A DNA stretch of 64,000 bases from JBGTSJ01 sp041940305 (lineage in GTDB: Bacteria > Planctomycetota > Planctomycetia > Planctomycetales > Planctomycetaceae): assembly GCA_041940305.1 (NCBI GenBank), contig JBGTSJ010000016.1, positions 1 through 64,000 of the forward strand, in the 5' to 3' direction. The position numbers and the translations under genes are program-made. Of the stretch, positions 25,834 to 35,577 are shown in pieces. The number at the start of each line of letters is the position of its first letter. The first letter of the stretch is position 1. The notes under the pieces are model-generated. The model was not told the DNA's origin. It did not search any database and worked only from the letters and a program-made list of their open reading frames with translations.

Positions 25834-27030
25834 ATGGCCCAGCTTCCGCACGTTGTCTTGAAGCGCCGGCGGGCGTTGCCGTTCTTCAGCGGGCATCCGT
25901 GGGTGTTCGCCGGGGCGATCGATCGGGTGAGCGGCGGGATTGAGCCGGGCGCCGAGGTTCGGGTCGTCAGTCACGAGGGGCAATTCATCGCCCGGGGGCT
26001 GTACAACCCCGACAGCAATATCCGCGTGCGGCTATATGCGTGGGATGAGGACCAGGCACTGGATGCGGAGTTCTGGGGAAGCCGATTGCGGGACGCCATC
26101 GGCTTGAGGGAGCGGCTGTTCGCCGGACGGCCGGACGAACGGGCCTGCCGGCTGGTCTTCAGCGAGGGGGACGGAGTATCGGGACTGACGGTCGATCGCT
26201 ACGGAGATCATTTGCTGCTGCAGTGGACGAGCCGGGCGCTGGCGCAGCGCGAACCCGAGATCGTCGAGCAGTTGCAGAATCTGCTGCGTCCTGCGGGAAT
26301 CTGGCGGAGGACCGAGAAAGGGATCGGTCAGCTGGAGGGACTCGACATTCAGGACGGATTGATCGCTGGGAGCGAGCCGCCTCGTCCGCTGTTCGTCGAG
26401 GAGCATGGCCTCCGTTACGGTGTGGACGTCGTCGCCGGGCATAAGACGGGATTCTATTTCGATCAGCGGGACAATCGCGCCGCTGCGGCGCGCTACCTGA
26501 GCGGCCGGGTGCTGGACCTGTTCTGCTACACAGGGGGCTTCGGTCTGGCGGCCCTCAAGCTCGGGCAGGCGGAGCAGGTGCTCGCCGTGGACTCATCGGA
26601 ACCGGCGCTGACGGTGGCTCGTCAGAATGCGGAGCTGAACGACCTCGCGAATCGAATCCAGTTCGAGCCGGCGGTGGCACTGACGAAGCTGCAGCAGCTC
26701 GGGGAGAACGGAGAACGGTTCGACGGAATCATACTTGATCCCCCCAAGATGGCGCGGACCCGCGGCGGACGGGAACGCGCGCTCAAGGGATACGCACATC
26801 TGAACCGGGCCGCGCTGGACGTGCTGCAGCCCGGGGGGATTCTGGTGACCTGCAGTTGTTCGGGGCTAGTATCCCGCAGCGACTTCGAGCAGGTGCTGGC
26901 GCACGTGGCGGCCGATTCCAAACGGCGCATTCAGATCCTCGAAAGCCGCGGACAGGCGGCCGATCATCCGGTCTCTGCGCAGTGCCTGGAGAGCGCGTAT
27001 CTCAAGTGCTTCATCTGCCGGGTCGTATGA
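25834..27030 (+). CDS. rlmI: RlmI-type 23S rRNA (cytosine-C5) methyltransferase
   Basis: SAM-dependent RNA methyltransferase of 398 residues. An N-terminal PUA-like domain (about 1-75, HPWVFAGAIDRVSGG, GLYNPDSNIRVRL) binds RNA. The Rossmann methyltransferase domain shows FYFDQRDNR, motif I VLDLFCYTGGFGLAALKLG, motif IV IILDPPKMART and LNRAALDVLQPGGILVTCSCSG with the catalytic Cys region. Length and order match the RlmI/YccW family, which methylates C1962 in E. coli. The exact target base here is inferred. Confidence 0.9.
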   Translation: MAQLPHVVLKRRRALPFFSGHPWVFAGAIDRVSGGIEPGAEVRVVSHEGQFIARGLYNPDSNIRVRLYAWDEDQALDAEFWGSRLRDAIGLRERLFAGRPDERACRLVFSEGDGVSGLTVDRYGDHLLLQWTSRALAQREPEIVEQLQNLLRPAGIWRRTEKGIGQLEGLDIQDGLIAGSEPPRPLFVEEHGLRYGVDVVAGHKTGFYFDQRDNRAAAARYLSGRVLDLFCYTGGFGLAALKLGQAEQVLAVDSSEPALTVARQNAELNDLANRIQFEPAVALTKLQQLGENGERFDGIILDPPKMARTRGGRERALKGYAHLNRAALDVLQPGGILVTCSCSGLVSRSDFEQVLAHVAADSKRRIQILESRGQAADHPVSAQCLESAYLKCFICRVV

Positions 27031-27254
27031 GGGAGTTCTCCCGCGATCGGGAATCGAGATGCGTCGAAGGCGCCTCCGGTCGTTGAATTCCCGAACTTGC
27101 GTAGAATCGAGTAGCACACCCGTGCGGACGGCGTATTGGCGTGTGAAGATCGCGGAGTATCGAATCTGATTTCAGTTCGTTTGGGAGTGCCCTCCAGAAT
27201 TTTTGCCCATCGACGTTCGGCCCTTGCTGGCGCGTCGGGCTAGAGTGAGGTGCC

Positions 27255-28010
<756 letters not shown>

Positions 28011-28030
28011 GGGAAAGGTCGATCGTCGAT

Positions 28031-28097
28031 GGACGATGGTCTATCGATTGCGCCCCTTACCGCAAAACCAACAGCAATGCACCATTGACCATCGTCC
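28031..28097. repeat. inverted repeat between ABC ATPase and permease genes
   Basis: Perfect 11-bp arms GGACGATGGTC and GACCATCGTCC lie 45 bp apart inside the 109-bp gap between two operon genes. It can form a large hairpin in the transcript and might set relative expression, or be a small dispersed palindrome. Confidence 0.5.
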
Positions 28098-28119
28098 GTA
28101 GCCCCTCGACCCTCCAGCC

Positions 28120-30486
28120 GTGTCCGCCCTCGATCGCAAGCTGGTTCGCAACATCCTGCACATGAAGGGGCAGGTGATCGCGATCTGCCTGGTGATCGGG
28201 TGCGGGATTGCCTCGTACGTGATGGCGGTCTCCACCATGGAGTCGCTGAGCGGGACGATGGAGCGGTATTACCAGGAATACCGGTTCGCCAATGTCTTCG
28301 CAGGGATGAAGCGGGCGCCGATGTCGCTCGCGGAGCGGATCGGCGGCATTCCGGGAGTCGCTCAGGCGTACCCGCGCGTCGTGCAGGACGTGACGCTGGA
28401 TATCGAGGGGTTTCCGGATCCGGCGATCGGGCGGCTGATGTCGGTGCCGGACTTCGGCCCGCCGCCGCTCAACAACCTGCATCTGCGGAGCGGCCGCTGG
28501 ATCGAGCCGGGACGCGGCACCGAAGTCCTCATGAGCGAAGCGTTCGCCGAGGCGCACGGCCTCAAACCAGGGGACACGGTACGCGCAATTCTCAACGGCC
28601 GCAAGAAGGAACTGACGATCGTCGGCCTGGCGATTACCCCGGAGTACATCTTCGAGATCCGCGAAGGAGACATCCTGCCGGACGAGAAGCGCTTCGGCCT
28701 GTTCTGGATGGCGTATACCGACCTGGCATCCGCGTTCGACATGGACGGGGCGTTCAACAGCGTCGTGCTCTCCACGACGCGCTCGGCTTCGATCCCGGAC
28801 GTTCTGCGGAAAGTGGATGACCTCATCGAGCCCTACGGCGGGCTCGGGGCGTACTCACGCGAAGACCAGATCTCGCATCAGTATCTCAACAACGAGTTGA
28901 TGCAGCTGCGGACGATGGCCAAGGTCGTGCCGACGATCTTTCTGTCGGTGGCGGCGTTTCTGCTGAACGTGGTGCTGTCGCGGTTGATCAGCACGCAGCG
29001 GGAGGAGATCGCCTCTTTGAAGGCGCTGGGCTACACCGGCCGCGAACTAGGCTGGCACTACATCAAGCTGATGGCCCTGATCGTGATCGCCGGGACGATC
29101 ATCGGCACGATCGTCGGGATGTGGATGGGGCGCGGCCTGACGAACCTGTATCTGGCCTTCTACCGGTTCCCCCTCCTGGAGTACCGGTTCAATCCGCGAA
29201 TCGTCGTGAGCGCCATGGGGATCAGCCTCGCGGCGGGGACGGTGGGAACGTGGTCCTCGGTCAGGCAGGCGGTGAAGCTTCCGCCGGCGGAAGCGATGCG
29301 TCCGCAGGCTCCGGCGGACTTCCGCCCGACCGTGGTCGAGCGGCTCGGGCTGCAGTGGCTGTTCTCCCCGTCGGCCCGCATCGTGGTGCGGAATATCGAG
29401 CGCCGGCCGCTCAAGGCGGCGCTCTCCGTCATCGGGATCTCGACGGCGATGGCGGTGATGGTGGTCGGCGGGTACATGAAGGACTCCATCGACTATTCGA
29501 TCGAGGCGCAGTTCGGCAAGTCGCAGCGGCAGGACGTGCTGGTGGCGTTTGTGGAGCCATTGACGACGAGCGCGATCTACGAGGTGGAGCATTTGCCCGG
29601 CGTGCTGCGGTCGGAGCCGTTCCGCTCAGTTCCGGTCCGGCTGCGGTCGGAGCATCACTGGCGGCGGGTGGCCATCATGGGGCTGCCGACGGACGGCGAG
29701 CTGTTCGTGCCGATGAACATCGACGGCCGTCCCGCCGACGTCCCGGAGGAGGGGATGCTTGTCTCCCGCGTGCTGGCCGACATCCTGCACGTGCAGCCGG
29801 GGGACGAGCTGCAGGCGGAAGTGCTGGAGGGGCGGCGGCCGCATCTGACGGTGCGCATCGCCGACGTGCTGGATGACTTCGCCGGGCTGTCGGCCTACAT
29901 GAACATCGAGCGACTGCACGAGCTGATGCAGGAGCAGGGGGATGTCTCGGGGGCATACCTGCAGGTGGACAAGGAGCAGATCCCGGAGCTGTATCGCGAA
30001 CTCAAGAGCACGCCGCGCGTGGCGGGGGTGATGATCAAGGAGGCGGCCGTCGAGAGCTTCGAGGAGACGATTGCGGAGAACCTGCTGCAGATCCAGACGT
30101 TCAACCTGGTATTCGGGACGATCATTGCGTTTGGCGTGGTCTACAACAGCGCGCGGATCTCGCTATCGGAGCGGAGCCGGGAGCTGGCGACGCTACGGGT
30201 GATGGGATTCACGCGCGGTGAGATCTCGTTCATTTTGCTGGGAGAACTGGGTGTGCTCGTGACACTCGCGATCGTTCCGGGGCTGTGCATGGGTTACGGG
30301 TTCGTCTGGTGGTCCAGCCGCAGCATGGTGGAGACGGAACTGTTCCGGATTCCGCTGGTGATCGCACCGGCGACGTACGGCAGATCGGTGGTCACGGTGC
30401 TGGTCGCGGCAGTGCTCTCCGGGCTGGCCGTACGGCGGCGACTGGACCACCTGGACTTGATCGGGGTACTGAAGACCCGGGATTGA
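28120..30486 (+). CDS. ABC transporter permease, FtsX/MacB family
   Basis: The 788-residue inner-membrane subunit has two FtsX modules. TM1 lies near residues 17-40 (GQVIAICLVIGCGIASYVM). An extracytoplasmic domain runs from about 45 to 260. TM segments near 275-400 carry the FtsX signature EIASLKALGYTGRELGWHY. A second module follows: TM at about 430-455 (LSVIGISTAMAVMVVGGYM), a second outer domain, and final TMs with ELATLRVMGFTRGEISFILLG. The duplicated arrangement (8 or more helices) is that of LolCE/DevC-like double permeases. The start is GTG. It works with the upstream ATPase and downstream HlyD protein. Confidence 0.92.
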   Translation: MSALDRKLVRNILHMKGQVIAICLVIGCGIASYVMAVSTMESLSGTMERYYQEYRFANVFAGMKRAPMSLAERIGGIPGVAQAYPRVVQDVTLDIEGFPDPAIGRLMSVPDFGPPPLNNLHLRSGRWIEPGRGTEVLMSEAFAEAHGLKPGDTVRAILNGRKKELTIVGLAITPEYIFEIREGDILPDEKRFGLFWMAYTDLASAFDMDGAFNSVVLSTTRSASIPDVLRKVDDLIEPYGGLGAYSREDQISHQYLNNELMQLRTMAKVVPTIFLSVAAFLLNVVLSRLISTQREEIASLKALGYTGRELGWHYIKLMALIVIAGTIIGTIVGMWMGRGLTNLYLAFYRFPLLEYRFNPRIVVSAMGISLAAGTVGTWSSVRQAVKLPPAEAMRPQAPADFRPTVVERLGLQWLFSPSARIVVRNIERRPLKAALSVIGISTAMAVMVVGGYMKDSIDYSIEAQFGKSQRQDVLVAFVEPLTTSAIYEVEHLPGVLRSEPFRSVPVRLRSEHHWRRVAIMGLPTDGELFVPMNIDGRPADVPEEGMLVSRVLADILHVQPGDELQAEVLEGRRPHLTVRIADVLDDFAGLSAYMNIERLHELMQEQGDVSGAYLQVDKEQIPELYRELKSTPRVAGVMIKEAAVESFEETIAENLLQIQTFNLVFGTIIAFGVVYNSARISLSERSRELATLRVMGFTRGEISFILLGELGVLVTLAIVPGLCMGYGFVWWSSRSMVETELFRIPLVIAPATYGRSVVTVLVAAVLSGLAVRRRLDHLDLIGVLKTRD

Positions 30487-30500
30487 AGCCTGCAGGGGGG

Positions 30501-30534
30501 AACCACGGAATGCACGGAATACACGGAACGGAAG
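30501..30534. repeat. dispersed repeat with CACGGAAT units
   Basis: Three near-copies of an (T/C)ACGGAA unit in a row (CCACGGAATGCACGGAAT, then ACACGGAACGG). A second copy of the same element lies at 59698-59735, also between genes. Confidence 0.55.
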
Positions 30535-30539
30535 AGATG

Positions 30540-30626
30540 GGAACCGCGAAAGGGGCGAAAGTTGCTAAAGCAGAACAGGAGTTAATTCTCCTCCTTTCTG
30601 GCGGTCTTCGTACCTTTCGCGGTTCC
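30540..30626. repeat. nested palindromic element
   Basis: Perfect 14-bp arms GGAACCGCGAAAGG and CCTTTCGCGGTTCC are 59 bp apart. A shorter palindrome (AGGAG/CTCCT around TTAATT) lies between them. The whole could fold into a cruciform or large RNA hairpin just after the permease gene. Confidence 0.55.
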
Positions 30627-30812
30627 TCTGTTCCGGATTCAGAGAACTCTGCGGCCCTGCGATGCGTTGTGGCTCTCAGTGGCAGGAATGAGAGTGGGGT
30701 CCGCAACAGTTGGTCGATGGATTCGCTACAGTGAAAGGCCGGGCGATGCGATCGGCCTGTTGCTTGCAGACATCGCAGCAAGGGAAAGGCACGGTCGCCC
30801 GATTCACGTTCC

Positions 30813-32021
30813 ATGAAGATCATTCGTAAAATCCTGATGGGGCTCGTCGCGCTCGCCGTCGCCGGGGGCGTGGTGTATGCGTTTCTGCCGCAGCCGGTGA
30901 TCGTGGACACCGCCACCGCGACGCTCGGCCCGCTGGAAGTGACGGTGAATGAGGACGGGCGGACGCGCATCAAGGAGCGGTATTTCGTCTCGACGCCGCT
31001 GGCAGGACGGTTGCGGCGCGTGGAGCTGGAGCCGGGGGACCCTGTGGTGGCGGGGGAGACGGTGCTGGCGACAATCCTTCCCGACACGCCCGGCCTGCTG
31101 GATCCGCGCGAGCGGGCACAGGCAGAGGCCCGGGTCAGTGCGGCGGAGTCGGCCGTGAACCGGGCGCAGGCGAACATTGACGCGGCCCAAGTGGCGCGCG
31201 AGATCGCCGAGACTCAGCACGAACGCATCCGACGGCTGGCCGAACGGGACGCGGCGAGCGAGCAGCAGATCGAGGAAGCGACGCTGGCGATGCGGGCGCG
31301 GCAGGAGGAGTTTCGCGCCGCGGAATTCTCACTCGAGATCGCGAAGTTCGAACTGGATCAGGCGCGAGCGGCGCTGGAGCGGTTCGAGCCGATGTCGGAC
31401 GAGGAGACGCCGACGGGAGAATGGCACTTTGAGATCAAGTCGCCCATTACCGGCCGGGTCCTGCGCGTCGTGCAGGAGAGTGCGACCGTGCTGCAGGCGG
31501 GGACGCAGATCCTGGAGTTGGGCGACCCGACGAACCTGGAGCTGGAAGTGGACGTGCTGTCGACCGACGCAGTGAAGATAGAGCCGGGAGACACAATCCG
31601 TCTGGAGCATTGGGGTGGAGACGAGCCGCTGATGGGGGTCGTGCGGCTGGTGGAGCCGTCGGCCTTCACGAAGATCTCGGCGCTGGGCGTCGAGGAGCAG
31701 CGGGTGTACATCATTGGCGACCTCGCGACGAGCGACGAGCAGCGCTCCACACTGGGAGACGCGTTCCGCTTCGAGGCGCGGATCGTCGTCTGGGAAGACG
31801 ATTCGGTCATGCGCGTGCCGACGTCTGCGCTGTTTCGCGAAGGGGACGCATGGGCGGTGTTTGTCATCCGCGACGGCAAGGCGGAGATCCGCCATGTCCG
31901 GCTGGGACACCGGAACCCGGACGCCGCGGAGGTGCTCGAGGGTCTGGAAGAGAACGAGCGCGTGATCGTCTATCCCAGCGACCGCGTGCAGGCCGGGATT
32001 TCGGTCGAGCCGCGGCAGTAA
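30813..32021 (+). CDS. HlyD-family membrane fusion (adaptor) protein
   Basis: The 402-residue periplasmic adaptor has an N-terminal membrane anchor (ILMGLVALAVAGGVVYAFLP, residues about 6-25). It continues with a lipoyl-type beta segment (TPLAGRLRRVELEPGDPV), a long alpha-helical hairpin rich in Ala, Glu and Arg (about 95-190), the second lipoyl half (IKSPITGRVLRVVQES), and a beta-barrel region (LELEVDVLSTDAVKIEPGD). It is expected to link the ABC permease to the outer envelope. No outer-membrane channel gene is adjacent. Confidence 0.9.
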   Translation: MKIIRKILMGLVALAVAGGVVYAFLPQPVIVDTATATLGPLEVTVNEDGRTRIKERYFVSTPLAGRLRRVELEPGDPVVAGETVLATILPDTPGLLDPRERAQAEARVSAAESAVNRAQANIDAAQVAREIAETQHERIRRLAERDAASEQQIEEATLAMRARQEEFRAAEFSLEIAKFELDQARAALERFEPMSDEETPTGEWHFEIKSPITGRVLRVVQESATVLQAGTQILELGDPTNLELEVDVLSTDAVKIEPGDTIRLEHWGGDEPLMGVVRLVEPSAFTKISALGVEEQRVYIIGDLATSDEQRSTLGDAFRFEARIVVWEDDSVMRVPTSALFREGDAWAVFVIRDGKAEIRHVRLGHRNPDAAEVLEGLEENERVIVYPSDRVQAGISVEPRQ

Positions 32022-32062
32022 CGGTCGTCGGCGATTCGAGTGCACTGCCGTCGGCCCTCGGA

Positions 32063-34147
32063 TTATGCCCCGCCCACTGCATCCCGCCGATCGTCCTCTG
32101 CGGCAGCCTGCTCGCGTGCCGGCGACTTCTCGACGAAAGTTCCCGGCTTGATTTGCGGCCCCGTCTTGTGGGAGTCGAGGACCGCCTGCAACTGGACGGC
32201 GTCCATGACTTCGCGTTCGATCAGTTCAGTCGTCATATGCTCGAGCACAGGCCGGCGACCCGCCAGGATGTCGCGTGCCGACTGCATGCATTCGTCGATG
32301 ATCCGCTTAACCTCCAGATCGATCTCGCGGATGGTCTGTTCGCTGTGCGTGTATTCGGCCGGAGCCGCCTGAGAGCCCGCAAGGAACGGAGAGCGTCGTG
32401 TCTCGTGGTAGTTCATCCGGCCGAGCTTGGGGCTCATGCCGAATTCAGTCACCATCCGCCGGGCGATGTCAGTCGCCCGTTCGAGATCGTTCTGGGCGCC
32501 GGTGGACGTCTCCTGGTAGATCAGTTCTTCCGCCGCGATTCCCCCCAGCAGCACGCAGATGCGGTTTTCCAGCTCGGTCTGCGTCACCAGGTGCCGGTCG
32601 TCCTCGGGCCGCTGCAGGGTGTAACCCAGAGCTCCGAACCCGCGGGGAATGATCGAGATCTTGTGCACCGGGTCGGTATGCGGCAGGCTGCAGGCGACGA
32701 GTGCGTGCCCGCATTCGTGATAGGCCACGCGCTGCTTCTCATCCTCGTGGATGATCCGCGAAGTCTTCTCGAGTCCGGCGATGACGCGCTCGACCCCTTC
32801 TTCAAACTCCGCCATCGATACCGCGGACTTGCCCTTCCGTGCCGCCAGCAGGGCCGCCTCGTTCACCAGGTTCGCCAGGTCGGCGCCAACGAAGCCCGGT
32901 GTCAGCTTGGCCAGCCGCCCGAGGTTGACGTCGTCGTCCATTTTGATTTTGACGGCGTGCACCTTGAGAATGGCCTCGCGCCCCTTGTAGTCCGGGCGAT
33001 CGACCAGGACGTGGCGGTCAAACCGGCCCGGACGGAGCAGCGCAGCGTCGAGCGTTTCGGGGCGGTTCGTGGCGCCCATGACGATGACGCTCTGGTCCGA
33101 GGAGAACCCGTCCATTTCGACCAACAGCGCATTGAGCGTCTGGTCTCGTTCATCGTGGCCGCCGGGCAGACCGCTGCCGCGCGTCTTGCCAAGGGCGTCC
33201 AGCTCGTCGATGAAGATGATGCTGGGAGACTTCTGCACCGCCTGCGAGAACATGTCGCGCACCCGGGCTGCGCCGACACCGACGAACATCTCGACGAAGT
33301 CGGAGCCCGACAGGCTGAAGAACGGCACCCCCGCTTCTCCGGCGACCGCCTTCGCCAGCAGCGTTTTGCCGGTGCCGGGAGGGCCGACCAGCAGCACGCC
33401 CCGGGGAATCCGTCCCCCCAACGCCTGATACTTGCCGGGAGTGCGGAGAAATTCCACGATCTCGCGGAGCTCTTCCACGGCCTCGTCGATCCCGGCCGCA
33501 TCGTCGAAGGAGACCTTGAGGTCTTCTTCGGCATGGAGCCTTCCACGGCTGCGCCCGAACGACATCGCCGAGCCCGCCCCCCCCATGCGGCGGAAGAAGA
33601 TAATGAACACGACGACCAGCAGCACCGTCATGCACAGGTAGAGCACCGACTCCCAGCGAGTCGCGGGGAGAGACCCCTGATAGTTGATGCCGCGCTCCTC
33701 CAGCACGGCCGTCAGCCGGTCGATGCTCTGGTCCCGGATTCCCTCAATGGGAATATGAAACCGCTGCCGCGACACACCCTCTTCCGCGGATGACGCCGCG
33801 GGTTGTGCTGCCTCCTCGACGGCGGCCGCCTCGCCCGGCTCTGACTTGACGACCGGCTGCTCCGCATCGTCTGGCTGATTCTGAAACGTGATCGTGTGCG
33901 GACCGATCGTCAGCTCATGCACGTTGTCTGCCGTAAACCGCCCCGATTCGAGCCCGGCCATGAACTCGCCGAACGTCACCTGATCGCCGCGGAGGTTTCC
34001 CCGGTAGAGAGAGCCAGCGACAACGATCAGCACCCCCAGCAGCATCAGGTACCAGAAGAGCATCGACGGCCCGCCGTCTTTCCGCAGCTTGCCGCGTCGC
34101 GGACGATTGGGGGAGCCGGGATCCGACGGGGGTTCGTTCTGGGGCAT
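32063..34147 (-). CDS. ftsH: ATP-dependent zinc metalloprotease FtsH
   Basis: Membrane-bound AAA+ protease of 694 residues that degrades membrane and regulatory proteins. TM1 is near residues 28-48 (LFWYLMLLGVLIVVAGSLY). A periplasmic segment of about 125 residues holds an Ala/Glu-rich insert. TM2 is VLYLCMTVLLVVVFIIFF. The AAA module has Walker A GPPGTGKT, Walker B IIFIDELDAL and SRH NRPETLDAALLRPGRFDRHV. The protease domain has the zinc site HECGH. The start was set at MPQNEPP; an ATG at 34243 would add 32 compositionally odd residues. It is convergent with the HlyD gene. Confidence 0.96.
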   Translation of the reverse strand: MPQNEPPSDPGSPNRPRRGKLRKDGGPSMLFWYLMLLGVLIVVAGSLYRGNLRGDQVTFGEFMAGLESGRFTADNVHELTIGPHTITFQNQPDDAEQPVVKSEPGEAAAVEEAAQPAASSAEEGVSRQRFHIPIEGIRDQSIDRLTAVLEERGINYQGSLPATRWESVLYLCMTVLLVVVFIIFFRRMGGAGSAMSFGRSRGRLHAEEDLKVSFDDAAGIDEAVEELREIVEFLRTPGKYQALGGRIPRGVLLVGPPGTGKTLLAKAVAGEAGVPFFSLSGSDFVEMFVGVGAARVRDMFSQAVQKSPSIIFIDELDALGKTRGSGLPGGHDERDQTLNALLVEMDGFSSDQSVIVMGATNRPETLDAALLRPGRFDRHVLVDRPDYKGREAILKVHAVKIKMDDDVNLGRLAKLTPGFVGADLANLVNEAALLAARKGKSAVSMAEFEEGVERVIAGLEKTSRIIHEDEKQRVAYHECGHALVACSLPHTDPVHKISIIPRGFGALGYTLQRPEDDRHLVTQTELENRICVLLGGIAAEELIYQETSTGAQNDLERATDIARRMVTEFGMSPKLGRMNYHETRRSPFLAGSQAAPAEYTHSEQTIREIDLEVKRIIDECMQSARDILAGRRPVLEHMTTELIEREVMDAVQLQAVLDSHKTGPQIKPGTFVEKSPAREQAAAEDDRRDAVGGA

Positions 34148-34396
34148 GCGCTTGCAACCGGTGGGGCAGTCAACCGTATTGTCACTGTAGGTCGGCCTTA
34201 TCGGACGGTCAAACTGGGGAGTATCCCTATCACCAGACATCATCGGAGGCGGGCGTTCTTTGCGGCGGAATCGCCCGTTCGGGCATGGAAGCTGCTTTAC
34301 GGCGTCATGTTCAACAGGAGGTCACATTTGCATCATAAATGGGGCACTTTGCCGTAATCTGACCGGCCAGGACCGCAAACTGGAGGATGAAGCATC

Positions 34397-35461
34397 ATGT
34401 TTCGCAGGAAGGATCGCGACGTAGCACCCGCAGAGAAACGTCGAAACTTCTGGATCGTTGCCGGCTCGGCGACCGCGCTGGGGGGCGTGGCAGCGCTCGT
34501 CTGGTTTATCACGTACCGGCATGACACGCGTACACTTTCACGTGATACGCGAGTCGTTGTCCGTGTCTCGACCGACGCTGTCGATAACCTGACGAACGAT
34601 AAAATTCGGGAGCAGTTCCCGATCGATGAGGAGGTCGAGGGAGCCAGGTTCACCGGAACACTGGAGGCGGTAGGAGACGTTAGGGTGCTCATCAACCCCG
34701 AGGCCCCGGAAGGAACGTTCACCGTCCGCGTGGAAGGGGAGACGACGGATGTGCTGTCGGGAGTCAAACCGCCTGTGCAGTTTGAAGGGACGGGCGTCGG
34801 CTCATTCACGGCCATCCAGCGGATGCGTTTCAATGGCCGCGAGTTCGAGGCACTCGATCTCCACGTGGAAGCGGAGCATGAGACGACGATCGGCTCGGTC
34901 GAGCCACTGCCGGGAACGCCACTCGGACCGACAGTACGACTTGTCGCCGCTCGGGCTGCGCGGAAGGCGCTGCCGGCATTGGATGAAGCCGCGAGGGAGC
35001 GCATCCGGGAGACCGTCGCCGAGCGAGTTTCCGGGATGGTGGAAGAGACCGTTGCGGAGTTGAACCGGATGAACCGCTTCGACGAGACCATATCCATCCT
35101 GCACCCGGAGGCTGACGACTGGAAGATTCGCGTCGCCAGTTCCGACAGCTATGTTCAGGCTGCATTGGTCCCGGAGGGTGGCACGCCGCCCACGCTGCCT
35201 GAGATTGCAGAGGACGATCCCGTCGGCATCGAAGTCTGGCTGCGGCTGACACGCAGCGAACGCACCGCCGTGCGGATTGCTCACCACTGGGACGCGGCAC
35301 ACAGTCTGTTTCGCCGATATATCCCGGAAGATCAGGCGCGGACGTTGGCCCATGATCTGCGGATGGTGAAGGTCGGAGACTGGACGAGGCTGCACGTCGG
35401 TGCCGAGGCGACCCGCTCGCTGAGGCCGGCGGAGGAGGAGACCTCGACGGAGGCCGGTTGA
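34397..35461 (+). CDS. membrane-anchored protein of unknown function
   Basis: The 354-residue product has one N-terminal membrane helix (FWIVAGSATALGGVAALVWF, residues about 18-37) after a short basic cytoplasmic tail, so most of it lies outside the cytoplasm. The first outer region is beta-rich (RFTGTLEAVGDVRVLI, TFTVRVEGETTDV). A basic/acidic helical stretch follows (ARAARKALPALDEAARERIRETVAERVSGMVEETV). The C-terminal region is mixed. A good GGAGG ribosome-binding site precedes the ATG. I recognise no domain. It is divergent from ftsH, with 249 bp between the chosen starts. Confidence 0.7.
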   Translation: MFRRKDRDVAPAEKRRNFWIVAGSATALGGVAALVWFITYRHDTRTLSRDTRVVVRVSTDAVDNLTNDKIREQFPIDEEVEGARFTGTLEAVGDVRVLINPEAPEGTFTVRVEGETTDVLSGVKPPVQFEGTGVGSFTAIQRMRFNGREFEALDLHVEAEHETTIGSVEPLPGTPLGPTVRLVAARAARKALPALDEAARERIRETVAERVSGMVEETVAELNRMNRFDETISILHPEADDWKIRVASSDSYVQAALVPEGGTPPTLPEIAEDDPVGIEVWLRLTRSERTAVRIAHHWDAAHSLFRRYIPEDQARTLAHDLRMVKVGDWTRLHVGAEATRSLRPAEEETSTEAG

Positions 35462-35577
35462 GAGAGCAGGCATTGAGCACGGCGAACGGCCGTTCGGACC
35501 GCGATCGGCCGCTCGCCTGGCGATGAGTGATCAGGGCGGCGCTGCGGGATCGTGCACTGCGAAGCACACAGGACGAT

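Larger units (their letters stand above)
30487..30812. other. 326-bp gap inside the export operon
   Basis: It lies between the permease and adaptor genes. It contains a dispersed CACGGAATACACGGAA-type repeat (30501-30534) and a nested palindromic element (30540-30626). The remaining 190 bp show no gene or clear promoter. Confidence 0.5.

Noticed and set aside
30487..30812. Small coding frame within the export-operon gap
   Set aside because: Frames here are built from the CACGGAAT repeat and palindrome and show no protein-like composition.
31610..33793. 727-codon open frame on the plus strand
   Set aside because: It crosses the end of the HlyD gene and runs antisense through ftsH. Composition is abnormal and ftsH is certain.
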